NCBI GenBank assembly: GCA_021464415.1
Contig: CM038469.1
Coordinates: 660,501 to 724,500 of the forward strand
DNA from: Lonicera japonica
Taxonomy: Eukaryota; Streptophyta; Magnoliopsida; Dipsacales; Caprifoliaceae
Length of the DNA stretch: 64,000 nucleotides
Direction of reading: 5' to 3'
Shown here: piece after piece, positions 44,965-57,530 of the stretch
Numbering within the stretch: the first letter of the stretch is position 1
How the letters are laid out: every line of letters starts with the position of its first letter
Program-made: the position numbers and the translations under genes
Notes under the pieces: generated by a model
Seen by the model: only the letters and a program-made list of their open reading frames with translations
Database searches by the model: none
What the model was told of the DNA's origin: nothing

Positions 44965-45403
44965 ATTGGTATTAGAGGGATTGGTTTTCTTTGATACTGC
45001 GTACGGATTGAACTAGCCATGTTGTCCAAGTAAATCTATTCTTGCATGTTGTTGTTGGATAGAACGTAGAACTTGCTAACCCTTGTTTTGCAGTATTCTT
45101 GTCCCGCTATTATGGTCATGTAATAATGCTTTATGTGATTGGATCCCACGATGTTTTTATTCGTGGTTAATTTTAATGTGCATGATGATTTGAGTTTTAT
45201 TCATGGTTGTAAATTAAATTTAGATCAGATTTGTGAACTCCTTAAAAGGAGGCATAGGATCTATGTAATTTTATTTGTAGTTTAAATATAATAGTTTATG
45301 TGTGAACTCCTTAAATGGAAGCATAGGACCTTTGTATCTAAGGTTGCAGTTTCTTTAACGAAGAACGTTGAAGAAGGCGTTTCCACCATGGTTAATTCCC
45401 GAC

Positions 45404-48147
45404 TGTAACACCCCGTTTCCTTATCTCTTGCAAAATCACGACCCATATCGCGTATAAGGCATAAACGGGCTTCGGATAGCCAAATTGGGTTCTGTAAAGG
45501 TTGACGTGGTTCGATGACTTCCAATGAGTCATATTATAATTAAATATTTACTTTGGATAAATTCATTCAATTTGGAAAGCATTTGCGTGATTTGGCACGT
45601 CATTGGAAAAGTGCTCATTTTCTGAAAATATTGCTCTTCACTATTTTCTTAATATGGATTAATTGACCTAGAAATGTTTGAATTGAGTTTCTCCTTTTTC
45701 ATCGTGTCTTATTATATATTTAGAGCTATTCTGGAAATTATCATCACATTCGGACTTCAATTGAGCCAGTCGAACTTCAATTGAGCATTTCGGAGTCGTT
45801 TTTGGATTTGGATTAATTATTCGTCGGGTAGTTTTTTGTTAACTTTGAGAAGTCATAACTTTTTCATCTGAACTCCAAAAGAGTCCCCATTTTACCCTAT
45901 CTCTAGGTTTTGATCCATTCTACAACTTTCGTGTTTTGGCCGAGACTCAATTCCAGCTCCTTGATGGCCAAAATTGGGCATGAAGTTGAGCCTGTGACCA
46001 AACAGCAAAATTGTGTGCTGTGAATAGTGGAAGTCGACTACATGGGTTTTGATGTAGTCAACTACATGCACCTGGGCAAGAAATTTATATATTTTCACCT
46101 CCTTTCTTCCTTATTTGATACATTCATTTGAAGAGCTCTTCAGAGAGATGTAAGGGGCGAATTTGGGGGATTTTAAGGGATCATTTGAGGGTGCATCTTC
46201 CACAAAAGATTCTCATCAACATCATCTCCATCCTCTCCTTCATCCTCTTTAACATCAAGCTACACCATTTTTAGGGTTTTGGATGGAATTTGGGAATTTC
46301 GGACTTGACGCTTCTCTGGCTCGATTCCGCTAGGATTCTTCGAGGGATTAACCCTTAATAAGTGGGAACAATAGTATTAAAGCTTATTTTCAAGTTATTA
46401 AAACCTATTTGTACCAAATCAAACAAAACCTAGGGCTTTTCTATAAATGTATGATCATGGGGTTTTGGGATCAATTCTTCTTGATTTTTGGTTTGGTTTA
46501 TGCTTGATATGATTATATATTATGGATTTTATGATAAGCCCTAAATTCTATATTGTTTTTGGTAAGATTAGTATAAAACCCTTATATGCGGGTATGATAG
46601 TGAATTGTACGCTACAGTACGCGTACTTACGTTGCTATGCATGGTTTTAAATGTATGCCTTAGCATTGATTATTCATATCTGTGATATTGTTGTTGTACT
46701 CCAGCTGCTAGTTTATAATTTATGTGTTTTATTATATATTTGGCAAGTCCGTAACTATGCTAGGCAAGATTATAACCCTTTTATGTATAAACAAAGTATC
46801 AATTTTCTTAAGGGGAGATCTATATAAAATCTATATACTATGAAAACTATATTATATTTGGCTTTGGTGCCACGTTGACTGAAAACTTATAGTGCTTCCC
46901 AAATTCATGATATTTTAACTGAGCCATTAGTTGACGGACTTGGCAGGCCTACTCCAAGTACAACAACAATACCACTGCGCGTTCTACGAAACTCATATGT
47001 ATACATAACTGGGGTAGATATATATATATATACTAATTATATAAATACATATGGAATATATGTAAATGCATATGTACATGTGTTGGATTATATGTTCTTA
47101 TAATCTCCTTGATTTGATGCATTTACTATCCTTTGGAGTCTATTTGGATTTATTATCAGATGGCCACACCCGTTCGTACTAGATATATATTGGTGATACC
47201 CGTAGCGTATAGCCTTGGTGGCTACGTGAGATTATTATATTGCCTTGGGGGCATTTTCATATAGGTGGACCTGGTAGGTGGTCCTTGTCTTAAGGGCAGA
47301 AGAAACCGAGTTGCCAGCTATCTCTGTGCACAGTAGATCTAAAATCCTAGATGTGACGTATATATATATATATATGACTGATGTGATAGATCTAGTCGCG
47401 GTGTTGTGGCATGTACAGTATGATGATGTATCTATACATATATTGCCTTTCTTATATTTTGGGCAGGGGACATCATATATATAGACACATGGCATGAAAT
47501 ATGATATTAATTACTCCAAAAGTATGCATTTATACTAAAGTGGGTTTTATGTAAAGAAGAGTTATACGTATGCATTTTATTAACGAAAACAACTTTCATT
47601 ATAATGCATAGCATGGCATGCATAGTTTCCAACCTATTTTCTTATACGAACCCTTATAGTTCCCACTGAGCCCGTTTGGCTCACTCCCATTTTTCAAACC
47701 AAGTTTTGCAGGTATTTCTCGAGGAACGGTGCGCCTACGAGGTCTAGATAGCTCTGATGGTCGAATTACTCCAGTCGTTCGGGAAACGACTTGTACCTTG
47801 TTCCTTAGAACAATTATACTATTGTTGTATATACTGATGTAAAGTTTTTATGAGATTGGAACCTCATTAGAGGAGTTACTATGTATGGGGACATTAAATT
47901 CTTTTAGATAAATAATTCTTAAATATGGAGAGATTATTTTAGTTAACTTGTTGTTGTTTGACAGGAAATGGTTTTGTTGAAAGTACAAACTCCACATACC
48001 AAAATTTTCCAGAATATATAGCTTTATAAGAAATTTTTATTTCTATGAGTTATAATTTTATACTATATCACCCGTCGTCGCGTACGACACCGTGACCAAC
48101 CGGGTCCCGGAGGCAAAATCCTCTAAACTGAATTTCGAGGCGTCACA
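45404..48147 (+). mobile_element. Solo LTR D, large-LTR gypsy group, plus sense
   Basis: 2744 bp, TGTAACACCCCG ... GAGGCGTCACA. The flanks CCGAC (45399-45403) and TCGAC (48148-48152) are a 5-bp duplication with one later change; copy 1 has CCCGACTTAGTC at this spot. It is the reverse-oriented relative of LTRs A, B and C: module GTTCCCACTGAGCC at about 47659-47672, TATA TTTATATATTTT at about 46084-46095, tags at 46032-46069. Confidence 0.88.
46032..46069. repeat. Palindromic tags, LTR D (decayed)
   Basis: AGTCGACTACATG (46032-46044, right arm and centre) and GATGTAGTCAACTACATGC (46051-46069, central CG changed to CA). Both lie 15-60 bp upstream of TTTATATATTTT. Confidence 0.85.
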
Positions 48148-49167
48148 TCGACATAGTCAATGAAGTGGCGACATAGGTCGTTACAGGTTTCCAACGGACT
48201 AGGGATGATGAAGCTTGGACCATAATAGTAGGGATTTAATTATTCTTATTATTGAATGGTTTAATGCTTTTTGTGATTGTGTGTTGGTCATATGTGTTTT
48301 AATTATTAGGTTTTCTTATAATTTTGGACAACATGGATACATGACCACACCTAGATCACCTTTTATTTTATGATTAGTTCTTGTCAAATTAAAAAAGTGT
48401 ATATAAATATAAATTTTGTGTAATTGAAAAATATAAGTTTTTTTTTTTTAAAAAAAAAGCAGCAAAATAATTTTATTGCACATGTCTTTTATATTTCATA
48501 CCCTTGTATTTTAGTTGACTATAATTTAATATAAAATTTTCTTAACCCTCAGAAAATAATGTTTTAAATACTAAGTATGTGATGGATTTTTTCACATAAA
48601 AATCTCACGGTCTCCATCATTGGTTTGTAGATGATGTAATTTATTCTTCGTGTGTGTTATAGTGCTCACCTCTATATCGGAAAGAATAGATTGCAGAATC
48701 ATTGTACCAATTTCACTGACTAATAATTTTAAATGATGTGATTTATTTTTTGTGTGGATTTTAGTGCTCACCTCCATATCGGAAAGAATAAATTGCAGAA
48801 TCATTGGACTAAATTAAATGATGGTATACACTTAGATATAAATAATAGTATGCTTTCTAACTGAGTCTCTACTATTATTTGTAGGACCAAAGGAAGTCGA
48901 CTATTTAAATTTTACTTGACAATAGAGGATTGTCTAGATAATATGTATTGCTTGACAATAAGGCATTGTCTAGATAGTAAAATTTAATAGGTTTACATTT
49001 GTTTAAAAAATAATGAATAATAGACGACCTCACTAACGGGGCATATTGTTCAAAGTCTTAGGCTGCTGGCGAACGTTTTTTGAAATGGTAAAGGGTACCA
49101 TATTTAAAATATGTGTTCAAAGTTATTATTGTCCATCATAATTTGTATGTGATTCTCAAGTTTTAAA

Positions 49168-50148
49168 ATGGCAAACTCTTTCGATCCACTTTTAATTATT
49201 CTCAACTAAAACAAATTGATTGGACCTAATTATATTGACCGAAAAAGGGAACTTGAACATTGTGCTTACTGTTAAAGAGTACAAGTTTGTGCTCACTAAG
49301 TCTTGTCCAGTAGAACCTGGTCAGGGGGCGACCAATGAGGAAACCCAGGCTTGCCGGAGGTGAAAAAAGGCTGATGAGATGGCGTGGTTTTACATTCTGG
49401 TATTTTTGTCAAATGTGTTACAACATTAGCATTAGTCTTTTGCCACAGCCTATGATATAATGCTGAACCTCAAAGATATTTTTGGGGATCAGGATCATGC
49501 CGCAAGGTAGGTTTTGATGAAAGGCCTCATGAACACGACTATTACTAAAAGAACCCGAGTTAAGGATCTTGTTTTGAAGATGATCGGTCTTTTGAATGAA
49601 CTAAGAGATCTTTGGGATTAAAATCGATGGGGAAACTCAGGTCGATATTGTTCTCCAGTTATTGCTGGATTTATTTAAAGGATTCCAACAGAATTACAAC
49701 ATGAATAAGCTTTATTCATTGTTGGAACTTCTTAAAGAATTCCAAGCAGTTGAGGAACTCTTTGGTAAGCTGGCTAGTACTCTAGTGGCTGAGAAAGCTT
49801 CAACTTCTATGCCCAAAAGCAAGAAATGAAGAAGAAAAATGCATAAGTTGCAGTCCCACAAGGAGCAGTGCATGCAGCAGTCACTGTCAGTAGAAAGTGC
49901 ATTTGAAGAAAGATTATCCCAGTTTCCTAAACTGTTATAATAATATATGTAAATTTCATCTATTTGTTGTTGTATCTTGTTTAGTGGTCCGATTTACCAG
50001 TACCTGGTGTGTAGATTTGGGAGCCACTAATCATGTTTGCAATACTTTGCAGGGTTCTAGGAAACAAGACAACTTAAAAATAGAGAAAATTTACATATGG
50101 GCAGCTACGAATGTCGCAACAGTTGCGGTAGAAGATATTTATCTTTAG
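49168..50148 (+). pseudogene. Copia gag and protease (copy 2)
   Basis: Starts MANSFDPLL as copy 1 and carries the same Gag text without the LARD insertion (AYDIMLNLKDIFGDQDHAA-like near 49450-49505, then NTTITKRTRVKDLVLKM-like). A deletion near 49880 removes the basic linker and the first two knuckle cysteines, leaving HLKKDYP with Cys replaced by Tyr. The protease has TWCVDLGATNHVCNT, DLG for DSG. Stops throughout. Confidence 0.75.
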
Positions 50149-50418
50149 TTTAGTCAGAATAGGATATTAATGATTAAGGAAATGTCTATATGTATCTTCC
50201 ATTAGAAAGAATTTGATTTCTATTTCTAGATTGGTTGAGGACAAATGTTTTGTTTATTTTAATGATAAATCAATTATCGTCAGAAAAAATCAATAGTTTC
50301 TTTGTTCTAATACATTAGTGATTGATCTTTACATTATTAGTCCTGACTTATGAGTACTACAACTGAATGAATTGAATAGCATTAATAGCTAACCAATTAA
50401 GAGAAAGAAACCTTCAAA

Positions 50419-51400
50419 ATGAACCAAATGTATTTTTGGCACTTACGCCTTGGTCATATTAATCTAAAAATAATTCAAAAACTGGTCGAAAATGGACCAT
50501 TAGGTTCATTGGAAGTGGAGGCACTTCCAGTTTGTGAATCTTGTTTAGAAGGTAAAATGACTAAGAGATCATTCTCGGCAAAAGGCTATAGCGCTAAAGA
50601 ATAATTAAAACTGGTTCACTCTGATTTGTATGGTCACATGAATGTCCAGCCTAGAGGAGGCTTTGAGTATTTCATCATATTTGTAGATGATTATTTAAAG
50701 TATAGATACATTTACTTAATGCGGCATAAGTCTGAAGTCTTTGAGAAATTCAAAGAATTCAAGACAGAAATGGAGAAGCGTCTAGAAAAATGTATCAAGT
50801 CACTACGATCAGATCGTGGTGGTGAATACCTCTTGGGAGAGTTCAAGAAATACTTATTAGAGAATGGGATTACATCCCAGTTGTCTGCACCGGGGATGCC
50901 ACAGCATCATGGTGTAGCAGAAAGAATGAATAAGACTGTTATAGAAATGGTAAGATCTATGATGAGTTATTCAGGCCTACTTGATTCTTTTTGGGGATAT
51001 GCTTTAGAAATAGCTGGATATATTCTGAACTTGGTACTATCAAAGTTGGTACCTACTACACCCATGAAATTACGGAGTGGGCATACACCTAGTCTGCGGC
51101 ATATTCGGGTATGGGGTAGTCCAGCACATGTGCTGAAAGGTAATGCAGATAAGTTGGAATAAAGAACGAAAATGTGTTTCTTTGTTGCATATCCAAAAGG
51201 AACCAAGTGTGGTTTATTTAATAATCCTCAAGAATATAATGTTATTATTACCAATGCCAGATTCTTAGAAGAGGATTATATCATAGACCATAAGCCCAGG
51301 AGTAGTGTTATTGTAGTGGAAATGAGAGGAGAGAAAAACATGGCACAATTTGTCTATACCTTTAGTACAAGAGAAAATACCACAATAAATGGATATTGAC
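50419..51400 (+). pseudogene. Copia integrase (copy 2), catalytic triad text retained
   Basis: WHLRLGHINLKIIQK ... LPVCESCLEGK zinc domain, a TAA at about 50602-50604, then the core with HSDLYGHM, SLRSDRGGEY and GVAERMNKTVIEM; the Glu that is Lys in copy 1 is present. The frame runs uninterrupted from 50626 to 51162 (178 codons), then a stop and the C-terminal text MCFFVAYPKGTK. It is closer to intact than copy 1 but still broken. Confidence 0.85.
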
Positions 51401-51689
51401 ATTCCATTACCTCGTCGTAGTGGGAGGATTGCTGATACTTGTGCACATCTTGAACAAATCACTAATACGTAGGTTCTTGAACCAGCACAACGTGTGGATA
51501 GTGAGTTAGTATGTTCAATATTTACAAAATGTACACAAACACAAGTAGTACCTCGTCGTAGTGGGAGGGTTATTCGTCAACCTGGTTGTTTTATATCTTG
51601 GGAGAGTCTTATGACAAGGTCCCTGATGAATAAGAAACGAACCATTTTTAACTACAATGAAGTACTTCAAGAGAAAGATACAGAAAATG

Positions 51690-52495
51690 GCAAAGGGTTA
51701 TGAAATCTGAAATGGAGTCCATGTACTCTAACAAAGTTTGGAATCTTGTAAAACCACCCGAAGGGATAAAACCTATCGGATGTGGGTATATAAGAGACAG
51801 AGAAGATCAGACGGGCTTAAGGCAAGGCTTGTTGCTAAAAGGGTTCACTTAGAAAGAAGGGGATCAATTATGAGGAAACCATTTTGCCGGTAGCCATGCC
51901 AAAGTCTATTCGGATTCTCTTATCCATTGCGGCTCATCTTAATTACGAGATTTGACAAATGGATGTCAAGACAAGTTTCCTTAATAGAAGTCTTGATAAA
52001 AGCATCTATTTGATGCAACCAGATGGATTCATAGAAAATGGCTAAGAGCATATGATGTGCAAGCTCAAAAAGCCCATTTATGGGCTTAAGCAAGTGTCTA
52101 GATCTTGGAACATCTTATTTGACCATGCAATCAAATCTTTTGGTTTTGATCAATGTTTGGATGAGTCTTGTGTGAATAAAAGGCGTAGCCAAAGCGCGGT
52201 GGTATTCTAGATATTTTATGCGAATAATATCTTACTTATTGGAAGCGATATGTGAATATTATCTTCAATGAGGATATGGTTAACAAGTCAGTTCGATATG
52301 AAGGGCTTAGGAGAAGCCAGTCACATCCTTGGTATTAAGCTTCTGCGAGATTGGAAAAATAGGATGTTGGGCTTATCCAAAGTACTTACGTCAACACAAT
52401 TCTTGCCAGAGTTAGTATACAAGATTCCAATAAAGGGTTTCTTCCTTTTTAGGTATGGAATCACTCTATCCAAGATCAATGTCATAAGACACATG
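51690..52495 (+). pseudogene. Copia reverse transcriptase (copy 2), YANN, interrupted
   Basis: RVT_2-type text: KSEMESMYSNKVWNLVKPP, the segment MDVKTSFLNRSLDKSIYLMQ (near 51960, first catalytic Asp present), KPIYGLKQVSRSWN, and the active site YANN at 52217-52228, both Asp codons now AAT. Then MKGLGEASHILGIKL. Cut at 52495 by a solo LTR of the same family; the coding text resumes at 53806. Confidence 0.8.
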
Positions 52496-53800
52496 TGTTA
52501 AAGTGATATACTAAAAGCTATGATTTTATTATTATTGGTTTTGATATATAGACTCGGTTTTGCTATTTTAATGAGAATCTTTATGGGCAATGGTTGCATT
52601 ATATTATTTATTTAAATATTATGCATGTGTGTGTCTTTTATTCCATATAATAGATGATTTGGTATGTAGAGTATAGCTTACACACAGAGGATCATATCAT
52701 CGGTTCTTGTGGAATATATAAGTTCATTGGTTCACAATCTTAGATGGAATTGGACAACCATCAGTAGGATTGTAGCACAAGTTTTAGTAGTTTATCTTGA
52801 CTACAGAAAACGGTACAGTTTTAACTCGTTGTGCTAGTACACTTTGTGTGTATTGAATAGGACCAATTTTGCTTAATTGTTTTTATACTGACTATATAAA
52901 ACAATTTAAAAATTCCATGGTTATTATGATTACTTATGCTCTTAATCTTGAAATAATTAATAGACATATATATGTAGTGTTTTTTGTTTTGACTCATTAA
53001 AAGTGAGATTCATTTATGGATCAATAATCTTCGTGAATTGGATGGCGACACTATATATATGATGAATATTAATTATTGAAGGAATCCACGTCCCGGTATA
53101 GGGATGATGATAACCCCTTGAGAAGCTTATAAGTTTTGATCATGTCAAACCCTGCAGGTAGATTATGTTAATCCGACATGTCAAATAAGTTAAGTGGTAT
53201 GCTCAAGGATTAATAAGTGATTTAAATATAATTGTCAGTAATTTAATTTTAAATGACGGTTATCTGAAATCTTAACGTGGGGAGAATAATAAGTATTTAA
53301 TAACAAGGAACTCGAAATATAATTTTGCGATAAGGACGGGAGTGCAATTATAATTCTTTAGTGGTGTGAATTATAATTTATGGAATGAATCAATTCTTAG
53401 TCGAATTAGGATTCCTTTTTTCCATAGTAAGCCCAAACACTTATTTCTCCTGAGGGTCCCTATCGTAGCCATACATATATGCCAGCCTTGCCTCTTTTCT
53501 TAACACAATAGTTCTCACGAATTTAGGGTTTGTGCCGTAGAGAGTAGAGAAGGAAATCTTGGTGATACCGCAGCCCACACTCGGTACAGGATTGCACGGC
53601 GAAAGGAATACGATAGAAGATCTTGAGATTATATTGAGCCCGTGTTCTCGATTCGCCTCCACCAACCCCTGTTCGTCTTAAGACGAGATCAAACCAGAGA
53701 GATCTCGAAGGTAAAATTCGATTTTGCATTAGGGTTTTACATAAAATTTTTGTTCGGTCTATACGCAATATTAAACGATTCTGGAACTAAGTTTCCATCA
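52496..53800 (+). mobile_element. Solo LTR of the copia family inside copy 2 pol, ACATG duplication
   Basis: 1305 bp, TGTTAAAGTGATATAC ... GTTTCCATCA, flanked by the perfect duplication ACATG (52491-52495 and 53801-53805). Copy 1 has the uninterrupted sequence AGACACATGATGAG at 38111-38124. Its 3' third (53450-53800) diverges from the other LTRs, so it represents a different subfamily. Confidence 0.9.
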
Positions 53801-53805
53801 ACATG

Positions 53806-54393
53806 ATGAGATAGAGAAGATGAGGGTTTGGCAGTGGGAAGCCTCATGTATGCTATATTGTGTACTAGACCAGACATTTGCTTTACCGTTGGTATGGTTA
53901 GTAGATATCAGTCTAATCCAGGGAAAGAACACTGGACGACTATAAAACATATACTTAAGTACCTTAAAAGGACTCAAGATTTTATGTTGGTTTACCAGGT
54001 AAACAATATAGTACCTGTTGGATACATAAACAAGGATTTTTATTCAGAAGTTATGATTCCAGAAAGTCAACTTCAGGTTATGTGTTTACTTTAAGAGGTG
54101 GAGTCATTGGTTGGAGGAGTAACAAGCAGTCATGCATTGCTGACTTCACCATGAAAGCTGAATATGTGGCTGCTTTAGAAGCAGCTGAGGAGGCGGTTTG
54201 GCTCAGGAACTTCCATATGAATCTAGATGTGGCACCTTCAGTGTTATAAGCTATTTCACTTTATTTTTGATAATAGTGAAACAGTTGCGAACTCGAAAGA
54301 GCCGAGGATTCATAAGAATGGAAAACACATGTTCACGTTGAGGGAATAGGAGTGAGATGCATAGCTGCATGGATTTGAGTCTAAGTGGGAGAT
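53806..54393 (+). pseudogene. Copia RNase H region and polypurine tract (copy 2)
   Basis: SLMYAILCTRPDICFTVGMV, LKYLKRTQDFMLVYQ and EYVAALEAAEEAVWL text, ending with the polypurine tract AAGTGGGAGAT (54383-54393) directly before TGTTAG. Frames are open from 53828 to 54094, broken after. The RNase H Asp of YTDxD is Asn here (YINKDF). Confidence 0.75.
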
Positions 54394-55468
54394 TGTTAGA
54401 GTGATATACTAAAAGCCATAATTTTCTTGTTGGTTTGGATATGTTATAAACTTGGTTTTGCTATTTTAATGAGAAGAGACAAGGGCGGCGTAAATATAAG
54501 GCTACGATAGGGACTTTAAGGAGAAATAAGTGTTTGGGCTTCCTATGGAAAGTTAGAATCCTAATTCCACTATGAATTAGTTCCTTCCATAAATTATAAT
54601 TCACACCACTAAAAAATTATAATTGTACTCCCGTCCTTATCTCAAAATTATATTTCGAGCTCCTTATTATTAAATACTTATTATTCTCCCCACGTTAAGA
54701 TTACAGATAACCGTCATTTAAATTAAATTACTGACAATCATATTTAAATGACTTCTTAATCCTTGAGCCTACCACTTAACTTATTTGACATGTCGGATTA
54801 ACATAATCCACCTGCAGGGTTTGACATGATCAAAACTTATAAGCTTCTCAATGGCCTATCGTTAATCCCTATACCGGGACGTGGATTCCATCAATAATTA
54901 ATATTCATCATACATATAGTGTCGTCATCCAATTCACGAAGATTATTGATCCATAAATGAATCTCACTCTTAATGAGTCAAAACAACAAACACAACATAT
55001 ATATGTTTATTAATTATTTCAAGATTAAGAGCATAAGTAATCATAATAACCATGGGATTTTAAATTGTTTTATATAGTCAATATAAAAACAATTAACCCA
55101 AACTGGTCCTATTCAATACACACAAAATGTACTAGCACAACGAGTTAAAATTATACCATTTCCTGTAGTCAAGATAAACTACTAAAACTTGTGTTACAAT
55201 CCTACCGATGGGTGTCCAATTCCATCTAAGATTGTGAACCATTAAACTTATATTCCACAAGAACCGATGATATGATCTTCTATGTGTAAGTTATACTCGA
55301 CACACCAAATCATCTACTATATGGAATAAAAAACACACATGCACAATATTTAAATAAATAATATAATGCAACCATTGCCCATAAAGATTCTCATTAAAAT
55401 AGCAAAACCAAGCTTATAACATATCCTAACCAATAAGAAAATTATGGCTTTAGTATATCACTCTAACA
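54394..55468. mobile_element. 3' LTR of copia copy 2, fold-back (plus 82 bp joined to inverted ~1 kb)
   Basis: 54394-54475 is the normal plus-strand LTR start. At ATGAGAA the sequence switches to the reverse complement of LTR text: 54476-55468 reads from near the TATA region back to the LTR start, ending ...CACTCTAACA. The seven bases ATGAGAA occur in both LTR stretches at the junction. Result: an inverted repeat of the first ~80 bp separated by ~0.9 kb. Confidence 0.85.
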
Positions 55469-56665
55469 GTAAAGAATTTCATATTAGTGTTTGTGTAGAA
55501 GGATTCACACCAATCCTCTGATAATGATAATTTAAGGTCGATAATCCTAAAGATCAACCAATTATCAGCCCCCGGTTTAGAGGTGTTACACTATGCTTCC
55601 ATGGAGAGAGTTATAAAACTAAATTAACTTAGACAATGATTTACTAAGCTACTACACTTCTGTTACGTTACTCTAATAAGCCTACTCAACAACCAGAATT
55701 AATAATCTCACACAAATTAAATGCATGATCAACATCCCACTCGAGGGGAAAAGACAATTGAATTACGATCAGCTAAGAGGCCACATGCTGAGTGAGTTTC
55801 ATATATTTATAAAGGAAAATTAATACACCCCCTACTGGAAAGCACGATGGTTACATATGCACATGAAATATTAGGGTTTACTAAAGAATCTCATATATAA
55901 TCCTTGTCCAATTAGAAGGATCAAATACGTAACCAGGCTTGATCGTCCTGTCCATTTCCCGACTTAGGCATAAGGGAAGTTTCATAGTTCCTAAGGATAA
56001 TGGCATACGCTTTACGTAATGGTTCCTCACACGAAGAAGTTCTCCATAATTTGAATATCTAACCATGTCATGTCAATCAAATTGGCACAAATCGTCACAT
56101 ATTTCCTCATAATTATAGTTCTACGTGCTTGGTCATTACCGAAGAACTAGGGATAGAAAGTATGAATACATATTAGGATCAACCCCCAAGAAAAGATAAT
56201 GGGATGAACAAGAGAATGGAATCTCAATGGCCACTCTTCTAGGAGTATGCCATGTTCTAACTTCTATTAGCGACAATGAACTAATGATTTATAAGATAGT
56301 CAACCGTTGGCCGGCGGATGACTATAGTATAATCCAACAGTTTCCTGTTGCTCATCTTGAAGCAGAACTGATCCCGAGTACAAAACACGTGTATGAATTA
56401 AGAGATTTACGAGCCAAAGATCGAAATCATTACAAATAGAGTCCAATAAAGTGATTTAAGATAGAAATCCAAAAATGAGAATGGCCTTCCATAGTCTGTT
56501 ACTCCATTCCATGATACTCCTATTTTCCAAGTAATATAACAGTAGGAAAGCCTACGTATGAAGATGCCTAGCCAAAGAAAGACATAACCAAATTCGCCTC
56601 GTCGAACTTGAATCTACCCATGCATCTCGCGAAGAAAAATCGAACCTATTTCTATGATACCAACT
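55469..56665 (-). other. Right internal segment of the 52-kb element, with primer site
   Basis: Non-coding. A block at about 56229-56395 matches 32040-32205 of the other LARD-like element (both contain GATAGTCAACCGTTGG). It ends with a degenerate initiator-Met primer site, minus TGGTATCATAGA (56651-56662), followed by the ACTT spacer and LTR G at 56666. Confidence 0.75.
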
Positions 56666-57530
56666 TGTGACGCCCCGAATCCCGTTATGAGGTTTAGACC
56701 TTCGAAACCCAGTTAATCACGGTGCCGTACGCGACGGCGGGTTCGAAATGCATAGCGAAAAACTGATATATTAGAAAATTACGTGTAAGGCAACATTTTT
56801 AGGAAAAATTCGGCATGTGGAGTTCGTATTTTCAATAAACCAACACCTGTAAAATAATAAAAAGATAAATTTTATATCTAGAATATCAACTCCACATTTT
56901 TATAGTCCTTAATCAATGCAATAAGGCAAATAATCCTTATATCAAACAATTCCTCCAACGAGGTCCCAATAATTAAAGAATAAGGCCTTACATCTTATGA
57001 ATTGAAATGGATACAATTTAATAATACAAACAACACTAATGGTACTAATATGTATAACTCTTAAATAACAAGTCATCCATGGACGACTACATCTGTTTAT
57101 GGTCATTAGAAGTTCTAATCCGTACTCATCATGCGCATATATATATGCCATTTATATGACTCTTTATAATTATCTATATATTTATACATTGATGCAATGA
57201 AAATCATTTTTCATGCAATGTATACCAAGTACGATCCCATCCCTGAAGATACGAGAAAATATGTATCCAAAGGTACTGTCAAGATATACGTAATTCGTAA
57301 TAATAAGGTATATGCATCTCCAAAGTATATTAAATTAAAATACGGAAGTATATCATATTAATAAAGAGCATAAGGGAAGCATAGTCATAAAACAATACGT
57401 AGGCACTAATCTCATCCAACTGCTCATCTCGTATCCAACATCTAACATCTAAGATTTACTCTATAGTGCACTGCGATCCGGATCTAAGGCCCCAAGGCTG
57501 GATCCCCCCGTGGACCACCTAGATGGTGTA

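Larger units (their letters stand above)
44965..49167 (+). other. Primer site and leader of copia copy 2, split by solo LTR D
   Basis: Primer site TGGTATTAGAG at 44967-44977 (tRNA-iMet type, one change). The leader matches 24199-25641 of copy 1, interrupted at 45403 by LTR D and resuming at 48153. It keeps the duplicated CTCCTTAAA blocks and the ~105-bp duplication (48592-48804), and has two 37-bp units. No ORF of note. Confidence 0.75.
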
